From contig JAJZNW010000064.1 in assembly GCA_021811615.1 (NCBI GenBank), positions 1-63,966 of the forward strand: 63,966 nucleotides of DNA, in the 5' to 3' direction. The DNA comes from Bacteroidota bacterium (GTDB taxonomy: Bacteria; Bacteroidota; Ignavibacteria; Kryptoniales; JAKASW01). Position 1 is the first letter of the stretch. Each line of letters opens with the position of its first letter. Below the pieces are notes generated by a model. It did not search any database. It was not told the DNA's origin and was given only the letters and a program-made list of their open reading frames with translations. A program made the position numbers and the translations under genes. This document shows positions 45,833-57,200 of this stretch, piece by piece.

Positions 45833-46972
45833 ATGCAGCAGCTGAAAAATATAGTTTTGAAGAAAAATACCGTCGTAATAAAGATTGGAACCAACCTTTT
45901 AGCAGACAAGACGAAAGGGATAGACGCGGCCCGGATAGAGTCCATCGCGAAAAGCGTTTGTTCACTCAGGGCTTCCGGTAAGAACGTCGCGATCGTGAGC
46001 TCCGGGGCAATTGGTGCGGGAGTTGCCGCGATAGGTTTGAAGGAACGTCCCCGCACAATTCCTGCGAAGCAGGCAACCGCGGCCATTGGACAGCCTCTTC
46101 TCATGGAGGCATACGAGAAGGCCTTTCGCAGGAACAGGCAGCCGATCGCCCAGATTCTATTGACGAAGGATGACTTTTCCGACCGGGCGCGGTTCGTGAA
46201 CGCCCGGAACACCTTTGCCGCACTTTTCGAAAAAGGCGTGGTCCCCGTCATCAACGAGAACGACACCGTCGCCGTCGAAGAAATAAAATTGGGCGACAAC
46301 GACAACCTTTCAGCGATGGTTGCCACACTGATCGAGGCGGCGATACTTATCATACTCTCCGATGTCGACGGGCTTTACACTGCCGATCCTTCACGTGAAC
46401 CTGACGCCGAGCTGCTCCGTGTCGTGGAGAAGATAACCCCTCAAATCGAGCGCTATGCTAAGCGGACCACAAGCGAGTTAAGCACGGGCGGGATGTCGAC
46501 GAAGATACAGGCGGCAAAACGATGCGTAGCTTCCGGAATCGCCGTCGTCATAACGAACGGCGCGAACCCCGACACCATAGAAAGCGCAGTTGCAGGCAAC
46601 ATACCGGGCACGGTCTTCCTTCCCGCGGACAAGACTCTTCCGATGCGAAAGCGATGGATAGGCTTCGTCTCGCATACGAAGGGGAGCATCGTCGTTGACG
46701 ACGGTGCGAGGTTCGCCCTTGCAAAGCGACACAAAAGCCTTCTCCCTTCCGGTATCGTGGAAGTCCGCGGCGATTTCAGGGCTCGCGATATCGTATCGAT
46801 TCTCGACTCGGCGGGAATTGAACTGGGAAAAGGAATCACTGCCTACTCATCCGCCGAACTAATCAGGATCAAGGGGAAAAAGAGCGTTGAAATTGAAACG
46901 ATCCTCCACAGAAAGGCTCCGGCTGAGGTGATACATAGAAACGACTTCGCGCCGACGATAGAATATTCGTAG
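45833..46972 (+). CDS. proB: Glutamate 5-kinase
   Basis: First enzyme of proline synthesis from glutamate, forming gamma-glutamyl phosphate with ATP (379 aa). The amino acid kinase domain shows VVIKIGTNLL, IVSSGAIGAG, NENDTVAVEEIKLGDND and LSDVDGLYTADP. The C-terminal 75 residues are a PUA domain (GSIVVDDGARFAL...SLLPSGIVEVRGDF), usual in full-length ProB. The ribosome site is weak. proA follows 71 bp downstream, as in a standard proBA operon. Confidence 0.98.
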   Translation: MQQLKNIVLKKNTVVIKIGTNLLADKTKGIDAARIESIAKSVCSLRASGKNVAIVSSGAIGAGVAAIGLKERPRTIPAKQATAAIGQPLLMEAYEKAFRRNRQPIAQILLTKDDFSDRARFVNARNTFAALFEKGVVPVINENDTVAVEEIKLGDNDNLSAMVATLIEAAILIILSDVDGLYTADPSREPDAELLRVVEKITPQIERYAKRTTSELSTGGMSTKIQAAKRCVASGIAVVITNGANPDTIESAVAGNIPGTVFLPADKTLPMRKRWIGFVSHTKGSIVVDDGARFALAKRHKSLLPSGIVEVRGDFRARDIVSILDSAGIELGKGITAYSSAELIRIKGKKSVEIETILHRKAPAEVIHRNDFAPTIEYS

Positions 46973-47043
46973 GCCCCATGAGGGAATAAAGGAATTGCGA
47001 CAGACAAACCGATTTTGTGCGATTAGTCAGAGAGGACGTTATC

Positions 47044-48291
47044 ATGAGTAATGTCGAGAAAAAAGCGGAGTCCGTGAAGAAGGCCGGCGCATCTTTATAT
47101 ACAGCATCAACGGCGAAGAAGAATGCGCTCCTCAAAGCGATCGCCGCAAGGCTTGGCAAAGAAACAACGGCAATTCGCGCTGCGAATGAGAAGGACCTTT
47201 CAAACGCCAGACTCGCCGGGATTTCCCAGACGCTCCTTGACAGGCTTACCCTGAATGAAAAGAGAATCGGCCAGATGATCGACGGAGTGAAGGACGTCAT
47301 CAAACTCCCCGACCCTGTCGGCGAGAAGATCCAGCGGCTGCGGCGTCCGAACGGTCTTGTGATAGAGAAGGTCAGAGTCCCGCTCGGAGCCGTCGGCATC
47401 ATCTACGAGGCTAGACCTAACGTGACAGTCGACGCTGCTGCGCTGTGTCTGAAAGCTGGCAACTCCGTCCTCCTGCGGGGCGGCTCCGAAGCGATTCACT
47501 CGAACGGCGTTCTTGTCGGCATCGTGAAGAAAGCGCTCCGGGACGTCGGGCTTCCGCCGGGATGCGTAGAGTTCATCGACACCACCGATCGGAAGGCGGT
47601 CGCCGAGATGCTCAGGCAGGACCGGTATCTCGACATAATCATTCCACGCGGAAGCCAGAAGCTCATAAAGTACATACAGGAAAATTCCAGCGTCCCGGTC
47701 ATCGCACACGGGGAAGGAAACTGCCATGTATTTGTAGACAACCCCGCGAATTTGAAAGATGCCGTCGAGATAGTATTCAATGCGAAAGTACAGCGTCCGT
47801 CGGTATGCAACGCAGCGGAAAAGCTCCTTGTGCACGAGAAGATTGCCGGGAAGTTCCTCCCCGCGGTCGCAGAACGGCTCACGAACGCAGGCGTTGAACT
47901 CCGCGGAGACAGGAAAACACGCAAGATCGTCGGGAATGTCCTTCCCGCGACGGAGGAGGACTGGTACCGTGAGTACCTCGAACTTATAATGGCAGTGAAG
48001 GTTGTCAGGAACGTCGACGAGGCGATAGCACACATAAACCATTACGGGTCGCACCACTCCGACTCGATCGTCACCGGCAATCGTTCAAACGGCGAGAGAT
48101 TTCTGCGTGAAGTCGACTCCGCTGCAGTCTATGTGAACGCATCGACGCGCTTCACTGACGGCTTTGAATTCGGGCTCGGCGCCGAGATCGGAATCAGCAC
48201 GCAGAAACTTCACGCTCGCGGCCCGATGGGCCTCGAAGAGCTGACGAGCACGAAATTCATCGTCCACGGCACCGGCCAGGTGAGGAAATAA
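47044..48291 (+). CDS. proA: Gamma-glutamyl phosphate reductase
   Basis: Second enzyme of proline synthesis (415 aa), NADPH-dependent, giving glutamate semialdehyde. Aldehyde dehydrogenase-like fold with the catalytic Cys in QRPSVCNAAEKLL and signatures VPLGAVGIIYEARPNVT and HHSDSIVTGN. Start set at the ATG after AGAGGACG; a GTG 27 nt upstream would overlap that site. Operon with proB; proC is not nearby. Confidence 0.98.
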   Translation: MSNVEKKAESVKKAGASLYTASTAKKNALLKAIAARLGKETTAIRAANEKDLSNARLAGISQTLLDRLTLNEKRIGQMIDGVKDVIKLPDPVGEKIQRLRRPNGLVIEKVRVPLGAVGIIYEARPNVTVDAAALCLKAGNSVLLRGGSEAIHSNGVLVGIVKKALRDVGLPPGCVEFIDTTDRKAVAEMLRQDRYLDIIIPRGSQKLIKYIQENSSVPVIAHGEGNCHVFVDNPANLKDAVEIVFNAKVQRPSVCNAAEKLLVHEKIAGKFLPAVAERLTNAGVELRGDRKTRKIVGNVLPATEEDWYREYLELIMAVKVVRNVDEAIAHINHYGSHHSDSIVTGNRSNGERFLREVDSAAVYVNASTRFTDGFEFGLGAEIGISTQKLHARGPMGLEELTSTKFIVHGTGQVRK

Positions 48292-48403
48292 CCGTCGACG
48301 CAGCGAAGAGCCTTAATGTTGGAACAATGGAGAATTGGAATAATGAGACAATGAGACGGCAGACGCCGCCGGTTTAGCAACATGCAACAGGTAAGAGGAG
48401 AAA

Positions 48404-49177
48404 ATGCCTAATTGGGATCCTGATCAATATTTGAAATTCGGAAATGAACGGACTCAGCCGTCGATCGATCTTGCCACACGTATCGAAGTTGAAAACCCCC
48501 GCTCGGTAATCGACATCGGTTGCGGACCGGGCAACAGTACCACGATATTGCGGAACAAATGGCCAAAGGCGCAGTTCACCGGGCTCGACAGCTCTCCGGC
48601 GATGATCGAAAAGGCAAAAGCTGGGCAGCGTGAGACCAACTGGATTGTTGCAGATGCTTCCACATACGACTTCAGGGAAAAGTACGACATCGTTTTCTCG
48701 AACGCGGCGATCCAATGGATGCCCGATCACACATCTTTGATCCCACGCCTTCTCGCCATCGTCAACAGGGGTGGCGCGCTCGCCGTCCAGGTGCCCGCCA
48801 ACTGGGACTCGCCGCTGCATCTCGCCGTTCGAAACACAGCCTCGCAGGACAAGTGGTCCCGGATGACCGCCGGCGTGGAAAGGATTCTCAGCAACAACAC
48901 GCCGGAATTCTACTACGACATCATTTCATCAGCCGGGCCGAAGGTCGCGCTATGGACCACCACTTATTATCATATTCTCAAATCGCATACGGACCTCGTT
49001 GAATGGTATAAGGGAACCGCGATGCGTCCGTTTCTCGAAACTCTTCCCGACGACGAAGCGCGGTCCGAGTTCGAGAATGAAGTCCTCGCGCGATGCAAAG
49101 CGACTTACCAATTACAGAGAGACGGCAGTCTGCTGTATCCGTTCAAAAGGACATTTTTCATCGCTTACAGAGATTAG
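48404..49177 (+). CDS. tam: Trans-aconitate 2-methyltransferase family protein
   Basis: Cytoplasmic S-adenosylmethionine-dependent methyltransferase of 257 aa. It starts WDPDQYLKFGNERTQPSIDL, has AdoMet motif I VIDIGCGPGNST, the acidic partner in FTGLDSSPAMI, and NAAIQWMPDH, all matching Tam. Tam methylates trans-aconitate, a spontaneous inhibitor formed from the TCA intermediate cis-aconitate. GAGGAG precedes the ATG. Assignment within the wider methyltransferase family is good but not absolute. Confidence 0.9.
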   Translation: MPNWDPDQYLKFGNERTQPSIDLATRIEVENPRSVIDIGCGPGNSTTILRNKWPKAQFTGLDSSPAMIEKAKAGQRETNWIVADASTYDFREKYDIVFSNAAIQWMPDHTSLIPRLLAIVNRGGALAVQVPANWDSPLHLAVRNTASQDKWSRMTAGVERILSNNTPEFYYDIISSAGPKVALWTTTYYHILKSHTDLVEWYKGTAMRPFLETLPDDEARSEFENEVLARCKATYQLQRDGSLLYPFKRTFFIAYRD

Positions 49178-49404
49178 TTCGGTTGAACGAATCCTTACCC
49201 CCGTCCCTCCGGATTACTCGGCGAGGTTGCGGGTATCGGTCAGTCTCAGCGCGTGAACCTCGGTTGATTCTGACTTCGTTCTTTGTTAGAATTTGACATG
49301 TCGTGTTTCGCCGGATCGAACGATTCAGCGGCAGCGTTCGTTGTCGCAGGGATCGTCTGCGTGGTGCCCCTCTTACATCCCTCCATCCTGATGGCAACCG
49401 GGCA

Positions 49405-50376
49405 ATGACAGAATTTGTCCAGCGCCTCATCGGAGAAACTCGGTTCCGCCAGAGACGCTTTTCCAGAAAGGAAAAGGACGCTTTCCTGGAGTTTCTCGAG
49501 TTTGAGCTCGACAGGCTTGGAATATCGCATAAGCGTACGGTCATTCAAGGTATGATGCGGCACGTTCACCTCGAGGCCGGGTCGGACAACCCGGACATAA
49601 TACTTCTGGCCCACTACGATACACAGACCATGCTCCCCTTCTGGGTGGAATGGCTGGTGAGACTCGTCGGGCACACCAGAATGCTCCTCTTCCTCGCAGT
49701 ATTTTACGTACTGACTTACTTGTACGCACTTCTCGGTGACACGCTCGCAGCACATTTCGTAGAAGCAGTTTTCATTGTCAGCGTCCTTCAGATGTCGGTG
49801 CCCAGCCGGCGCACGATGAACGACAACACCAGCGGTGTGATCGCTCTCCTCTCGATCGGCAGGCAGCTGAATCCTGATCCCGTTCTCAGAAGAAGGGTCA
49901 AATTGGTTTTCACGGATAATGAAGAAAGAATGCTTGCCGGATCTTTTGCGTTGAAGAGGAGATGGCGTAGAGATGGCTTCGACTACTGGAACAAACGGAT
50001 TATTTCGATAGACAGCATCGGCAGGGGCAATGTTCCGGTAATCTCATACAATCTTAACCCTACATTGGCACGCGGCCTTGAGAAAGAGTTGTCGAAATCC
50101 TCCTCCGATGCGAAGTCGGTCAACATGTGGCTCACACCATTTTCGGATGCCTACAGCTTTTCGCTCGGCGGTGCGGTAAACATCAACATGATGGAACGCA
50201 GCCTCATCCCGGGCGGCTTCTTCATACGAAATATCCATTCACCGCTCGATAAGGAAATCTCGGCAGACAACATCAGCCTGGTCGCGGGTGCTGTTTGCCG
50301 CTACGTCTCGGTTACGCGGGAGAAAGGCACATTGCCGGATTTCAAATTTTCGTTCTTCCGTCGAGCACCTGCCTGA
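49405..50376 (+). CDS. M28-family metallopeptidase with inserted membrane helices
   Basis: Predicted zinc aminopeptidase-like protein of 323 aa. All five metal ligand positions of M28 can be placed: H70 (in LLAHYD), D140 (MNDNTSG), E173/E174 (DNEER), D203 (SIDSIG) and H278 (NIHSP). Between the first two lies a hydrophobic stretch (about 88-130) long enough for two membrane helices, so the catalytic domain should be tethered to the membrane. Start taken at MTEFVQRL; a longer frame from 49303 adds an Arg-rich segment without a ribosome site. Its last 35 bp overlap the convergent receiver gene. Substrate unknown. Confidence 0.8.
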   Translation: MTEFVQRLIGETRFRQRRFSRKEKDAFLEFLEFELDRLGISHKRTVIQGMMRHVHLEAGSDNPDIILLAHYDTQTMLPFWVEWLVRLVGHTRMLLFLAVFYVLTYLYALLGDTLAAHFVEAVFIVSVLQMSVPSRRTMNDNTSGVIALLSIGRQLNPDPVLRRRVKLVFTDNEERMLAGSFALKRRWRRDGFDYWNKRIISIDSIGRGNVPVISYNLNPTLARGLEKELSKSSSDAKSVNMWLTPFSDAYSFSLGGAVNINMMERSLIPGGFFIRNIHSPLDKEISADNISLVAGAVCRYVSVTREKGTLPDFKFSFFRRAPA

Positions 50377-50740
50377 CTTTTTCGACCAGTTCTCTGACCT
50401 GGTATGGCTTTCCAAGGAATCCTGACACGCCTTCTTCGAGCAGTCTCTGTGCGTCCCCACCATGGCTGTAGCCGCTCGAGAGCAAGACCAGGACACCAGG
50501 GTTGACCGATTTGAGCTTCCTGAAAGCCTCACCCCCGTCCAACCTCGGCATGACCATGTCGAGAATGACGAGATCGATCTCACTCTTCTTCTCAACATAA
50601 ATTGCAACTGCGGCCTCGCCATCCGCGACAGAGATGACTTTGTAGCCGACGCTTTCGAGTATGTCTTTCACGAGCTCCCGCATCGCCGGGTGGTCTTCGG
50701 CAACAAGGATCGTTTCGGTTCCAACTTCTCCCGTGCTCAT
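50342..50740 (-). CDS. Single-domain response regulator (CheY-like)
   Basis: Receiver protein of 132 aa without an output domain. It shows ILVAEDHP (acidic pocket), phospho-acceptor Asp in LVILDMVMPRLDG, Ser in LLSSGYS and Lys in LGKPY. The receiver resembles the one at the end of the hybrid kinase at 27-28 kb, so it may take part in a phosphorelay with it or another orphan kinase. GGAG is about 10 nt from the ATG. No kinase gene is adjacent. Confidence 0.93.
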   Translation of the reverse strand: MSTGEVGTETILVAEDHPAMRELVKDILESVGYKVISVADGEAAVAIYVEKKSEIDLVILDMVMPRLDGGEAFRKLKSVNPGVLVLLSSGYSHGGDAQRLLEEGVSGFLGKPYQVRELVEKVRQVLDGRTKI

Positions 50741-51227
50741 TTATTACTTCTCCACTCGTTCTTCGTGAATTCTTCCGATTGCATCCTGTCCATAACCTGA
50801 AAATCGCACCGGCAACTTTCACTTTCAACGTCGAAGAAATCGAAGCGATCCCGAATTACCCGCGCTCGATCTGCCGGTCGAAACCGGCCGTGACAGGATA
50901 CTCGGTGGCGCAGCGGCAGCGGCCGGTGTCAGGCCGTAACCTCCTTCAAGGCCCCCGGTAAAGGAAACAGCCGATCTTCCGATAGAAAGGGGCGGGGCTG
51001 TCCGTCAAAGAGGCGGATTCAAGTGGCCTTGTGGCTTTAATCTATCAAAGCCTCTCATTTCTGCTTGAAATGAAGGAGATGCATATCACGTTTGCTTGAT
51101 ATTTACTCCTTGCTTTGATAATTTTTCCGACAAACCAAAACAAGAAGAGTGGAGCTTAAGCCATACAGATTGCTATTGCATTAGAACAACAGGCTATTTA
51201 GACAGGGACTTTTCGGGCAATCTGTAA
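50741..51227 (+). other. Structured leader candidate upstream of sprA
   Basis: 487 bp with no gene. Stems visible are GCCGGT-CGAA-ACCGGC (50873-50888), ACAGCC (50967-50972) with GGCTGT (50996-51001), GGCTTT-AAAGCC (51033-51052), TCATTTC-TGCTT-GAAATGA (51055-51073) and AAGGAG (51073-51078) with CTCCTT (51106-51111). AGAGGC at 51009-51014 can instead pair with GCCTCT at 51050-51055, competing with the third stem. No known riboswitch class was recognised. Confidence 0.4.
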
Positions 51228-54200
51228 GTGGAAAACACTAAAACGCACCTAAGCCGTATCACGCTTCCAGCTCTTCTCGTGCTGGTAATCAGCATAGGTG
51301 TTTGGGCATTCCTGGAGCTGGCAGGCTCAGGCGTCGATTTCAATTCACCGGACGAACATCACGGCAGGCGGACGAACAGGCGTCACTGGCGAACGGGAGT
51401 CGATTCCCCCACGAAGCTCACTACATTTGAACCTGTATCATTTCAGCCGACCGATGCCCTGCATTTCAGCGGTCGCCCGGCCATACCCGGACCATCGCGG
51501 CAGGCAGCTACCGGACGAGCGACGGGAAGGTCAGACGTTCGCACGGGTCCCGATAGGGTTTTCCCCGTCGACAGTATTCTGACCAGAACAGATTCATCGG
51601 GAGTGAGAGCCCCGAGAGATTCACTCGGCGCACCGGGTTCGCCTGATTCGTCAGCGGCTGCAGATTCAGTATCGCTGGATAGCTTGAAGCTTTCCGCATG
51701 GCTGCAAGACATCAGGCCGTCACGGCCACAAGCACCGATTTTCGAAGAATACAAGTATCCGCTCCTCCTTTACTCAGGGGTCGTTCAGCATTCTGCGACA
51801 ATAGACTCTGCCGGGCAATATGTCGAAATCCGCGAGACTCTTCTGAACCATGATATAAGGGTTCCGCTTCAGATTCCTCTCGATGAATATATAGCGCTCG
51901 ACAGGGAACACTACATCGAGAGCACATGGGAAGACCTTGCACACGCTTACACGCTGCAGGAAGCGGGAGGACTTCAGTCTCTGATGGCGGGCGTGACTAA
52001 CATCAGCATCCCCATCCCGGCGAATCCTGTCCTCAGCATTTTCGGGCCGCCCCGGATCAACCTCAGGATATCCGGTTCGGTAGATATTCACGGCGGCTGG
52101 CAAAACCAGAAACTCAACGCGCAGACTCTCTCCCAGCTGGGGAACGTCACGAACCAGCCCGACTTCAAGCAGGATGTTTCCATCAATGTCAGCGGTACAG
52201 TGGGAGACAAGCTGAACATTGGCGCAAACTGGGACACGCAGAACCAGTTCGACTACGAAAACCAACTGAAGATCCAGTACACCGGGTATCCCGACGAGGT
52301 CGTTCAGAGCGTCGAAGCCGGTAACGTATCGATGAGCACTCCCTCTTCGTTTGTCGGAAGCAACCAGGCGCTGTTCGGGATCAAGACGAAGATGCAGTTC
52401 GGCGCTCTCACGCTTACGGCGCTTGCAAGCCAGCAGAAAGCTCAGAGCAAAACGCTCTCCGTCAGCAACGGTTCTTCGAGCCAGACCTTCAGTCTGCACG
52501 CGTACCAGTATGCAACAAACCACTTCTTCATCGATTCGATGTATATCGGCGGGTATGAGAATTACCTGCAAAACCAGCAATACGTCCCGGGCTTGTATGT
52601 AACCAACCTTGAAGTGTACGTGTCACAGCCGACGACCGCCCCGAATTCGAACCTCCGGCAAGGGTTCGCAGTCATGGATCTTGAGCCCGAAAACACTCCT
52701 GCAGGAACCGCTTTTTACGACTCGCTCCGTGCAGTGAAGTCGTTCAACCAGACCTCCTGGGAAATTCAGACGGGAAGATTTCAGAAGCTTAATGAAGGCA
52801 CCGAGTATTCGTACGACCCCAAGACCGGCGTGCTGACGCTTAATACGTCCGTCCAATCCAATCAAATCGTGGCGGTCGCCTTTACGACAGCAGGCGGAGG
52901 CGTCTACGGGACTCTGACTTCCTTAGACACGACGAACCTTCCCCTCGTGCTCAACATGATCGTGCCGACGAATCCCATTCCGAGCGAAACCGATGCGTGG
53001 CGGCTAATGCTCCGGAACATTTACCAGACCGGCGGTCTGAATCTCGATCAGAACTCGTTGAAGAATGTGCAGATTACCTACACTGTTCCCGGCCAATCGG
53101 CGCAGGACAACATTGAAAATGTAAACCTGCTCCAGGTCTTCGGCCTGGACAGGACCGGCCCGAATGGCAACGGCCCTCCTGACGGTCAAATGGATTGGAA
53201 TCCTCCATACGATATAAACCAGACGAGCGGCGAGATAATTTTCCCTTACCTTGAACCTTTCAAGGAAGCCTTCCAGGCCTATTCCGGTCCGCAGGGACAG
53301 AAGATAACTGCTCCCGACTCGTTCACGTATAACGCCATCTACGATACGACGCTCGAGTCCGCTCAGAACGATTTCAGTTCAAGAGACCGTTTCCTGATAA
53401 CCGGTACTTACACGAGTTCCGCCACCTCCCATTATAATCTCGGCTTCAACCTTGTTGAAGGAAGTGTGAAGGTTCTCCTGAACGGTCAGCCGATGACAGC
53501 GGGCAGCGACTACACCGTCGATTACGTGACCGGAGAAGTGGATATAAAGGACCAGGCCGCATTACAATCGGGAGCGAACGTCCAGATACAATACGAAACC
53601 AACGATATTTTCCAGATCGCCTCAAAATCGCTTATGGGCATGAGGGCCGATTACAAGGTCAACGACAATACCGATATCGGATTCACCCTCATGAATTTCT
53701 CCCGTCAATCGCCCAATACGAAAGTCAGATTGGGAGAGGAACCCATCAACAACCTCATAATGGATATCGACGCCGGTACGACGGTTAATCTCCCGTTCGT
53801 TACGAAGGCTTTGAATGCACTCCCTCTTCTCCAAACCGCAGCGCCTTCGAGCCTTGCCATACACGGTGAAGCCGCATACATGCTCCCAAACCCGAACACA
53901 CGGACCAGCGTCATCCCCGGGGACAACAACCAGGGTATCGCCTACATAGACGACTTCGAGGGATCCAAGAAAACGATACCTCTTCCGATCAACTATTACA
54001 ACTGGACGATGGCAAGTCCCCCGGCCGTCTCGGTGCTCGATTCTCTCCATCCCGGCATAACCGACACGCTGAAGAACCAATACAGAGGCTGGACATTCTG
54101 GTACAACAGGAGCCCTTCTCCCATTAGTGTCAGAGACATTTGGCCGAAGAGAAACGTTCCCTCGGATCAGCAAAGCCAGACCGTTCTCTCAGTGGGCATG

Positions 54201-57200
54201 CTCCCTACGGTAAGGGGACAATACAACCGGGCGAGTGATCTCAACTCGACTCTCCTGTCCGATCCGGCGCAGAACTGGGGCGGAATGATGACGCTTCTTT
54301 CTTCGAACGCGAGTGACCTGGTCGCGCAGAATATGACTTACATTGAAATCTGGATGAAGGTGGACACGCTGAACGGACCGGGCCAGATGCACATCGACCT
54401 TGGACAGATCAGCGAAGATGTCTTCGGAGACAGGATCCTTCATACAGAAGACACGACCGGAAATGGCGGGCTGCTGCCAGGCCTGGACCTCGGACTCGAT
54501 TTGATGAATGATGTCCAGGAAAGGGCCGCGTTCCCCTGGATCGTTCAGAACTCCGACAGACCGTGGGATCCGAACGGAGACGACCCCGAAGGCGACAACT
54601 ACGAATTTTCGAACCCGAACGTGCCCGGTGACAGCGCGTACTACCGGGTTAACGGGACACAGGGAAACAGCGTGACGGAAAACGGCAGAATTCCCGATAC
54701 CGAGGACCTTAATCACAACGGCACTCTCGATCTTCTGAACAGCTACTTCGAGTATAACGTCAAGCTCGATACCACGAACAACCCGTTCATCACCGGCGGA
54801 GGCTCGAAAGGATGGTATCAGTACATCATTCCTCTGCAGAATTACGAAAGAGCCGTCGGTAGCCCTAGCCTCACCAACGTCCAATACGTGCGAATATGGT
54901 TCAACGGGAATGTCGGCCCCATGCATGTCAAGATTGCAGAAATGAATCTCGTCGGCAATTACTGGAAGACCCCCAACCCCAATGACAGCACGATGCAGGT
55001 ATCGGTCGTAAACATCGAAGACAATCCAGGGTACACTGCGCCGGCTCCGGGCCTTCAGCCGGTCGATAATTCGAACCCTTCCGGGCCGATACTCGGAAAC
55101 GAACAATCTCTCGCACTGCTCCTCAACGGGCTTCAGGACGACAGCTCCCGCTATGTTTACAAGACTTTCCCGCAGGCACAGGACTTTTTCAATTACCGCA
55201 CGATGAAAGTCTTCGTCCACGGCGACCCGAGCTTCAATTATGTGGACTCGACCAACTACGATGCCGAAGTCTACCTCCGGTTCGGCACAGACGCCAACAA
55301 CTTCTACGAATACCGTCAGCCCATCAAGCGCGGGTGGCAGGACATCTCCATAGATTTTGCGGCACTGACTTCTCTGAAACAGACGCGCGACTCCGTGAAC
55401 CAGGTTATCGGAAGAGTGGTCGCTGATAACGGTGTACCAGGCTCCACATATTGGCTGCAAGGCAATCCTTCTCTTCAAAACGTGACTTACTTCCAGATCG
55501 GGATCACAAACCCGAGACATATGGGGACCAGGCTTCCTCTGGTCGGCCAGGTCTGGGTTGACGAACTAAGGCTAACCAACGTCGACAATACGCCGGGATT
55601 CGCTTATCAGGTCTCGAGCAGCATCCAGTTGGCGGACCTTGGCACGGTATCTTTCAATTACACTAACGTCGATCCGTATTTTCACTCACTGACAACTCAG
55701 TTCGGATCGAGGAGCAATCAGAGAAATTGGGGGATCAGCGGCTCGTTCAACATCAACAGGTTCCTGCCGCGTGCATGGGTCGGAACATCGATCCCATTTT
55801 ACTATAATCACGCAGAATCGTTTTCCAATCCGCTCTATCTTCCCAACAGCGATATACTGGTATCAGAAGCGGTCCAGAGAAGAAGGGCGTACCTGATCAA
55901 AGAAGGTGTATCGGCGGACTCCGCGGCCATCATGGCTGACAGTCTTCTTACCAGCTCGCAGACCCTTTCGGTGAACGACCAATGGTCGATATCGGGTATG
56001 AGGATCGCGTTCCCTTCGAACCAGTGGTATATCCGGGACATCGTCGACAATATCACGATGGGATTCAACTGGAATGGATCCAGGTTCAGAAACACGCAGA
56101 CAAAATCCGGAGACATGTGGTCGTGGCAGTACAACGCGGGCTATTCCGTCCAGTTGAACCCGATGGCCTACTACACGCCGTTCCCTTCTTCGAGCGCCGG
56201 ACCATCAGGGCAATCGCAGGACTTTCAGATCAGGTATTTGCCGAACACGCTCTCATTATCTATGAACGCCGCTCGTTCCCTGACGGTAAACAAACTCTGG
56301 ACGCAGACGAGTCCGATTATTACACCCAACTTCACGGCACAGCGCTCGGGAGGATTCACCTGGAAACTCACAAACAACGGGATCCTCAATCCGAGCATAG
56401 CATATAACTTCAATATCAGCAGCTCGCTTCTCTCGATCGAGACCGATACGACTCACGACACCACGGCGGCGAGTCCGCTCATTCTGCGCCCCAACTCCTA
56501 TGTCTTCCGCCAAATCTTCCTCAACGGAGGACTGGTCAATTTCGGAGACGATTACAGCTTCACGGAACAGTTCGCGCTCTCGACCTCTCCGAAACTGCCG
56601 CTGGGTATCCAGAAATACATGGACTTGCAGGCGAGCTATAATTCCGGATATCAATGGACCAACTCTATCCAGCAGGGAGCGAAGGGAAAAGGAGCCGGGT
56701 TCAACTCGTCCCTCCAGCTTGGCACGAACCTGAGGTTGAAAGATCTTACCGATCCCTGGTTCTCCGCGGGAACTGCGGGCCAGGCCAACCAGGTACCCGA
56801 GCGCGGTGAACGCGGAAGGAGAGGGAGGGAAGAATTTGGCCCCGCGCAGGCGGACACATCGAAGTCGAACCAGGGCAGCACCGAGGACATCCTGAAACTC
56901 CTGAAGACTGTCATCAAAATCCCGTTCCTCGATTTCGATAACATCGGCGTGAATTTCTCATCGACCAACACCTCTTCCAACGGCGGACTGCCGAGTTATC
57001 GCCCCGGCATGAGCAACTTCTTCAAGGTACCTTTCATACAGGTCAGCGACCCGGAGCTCGGACCGTCCCAGCTGTACCAGCTCGGACTCGTCTCCGATCC
57101 GTTCGGAAAGCTGATGTATGCTCCCAGAAAAACATTTCCGTTCTTCAGTTTCTATACGGTTCCCGGAAGACGCGTAGGCGGCGTGGGGTTGACTGACAAT

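Noticed and set aside
54189..55520. 443-codon frame antisense to sprA
   Set aside because: Lies wholly inside sprA on the other strand, with Arg/Val-rich composition typical of shadow frames in G+C-rich genes.
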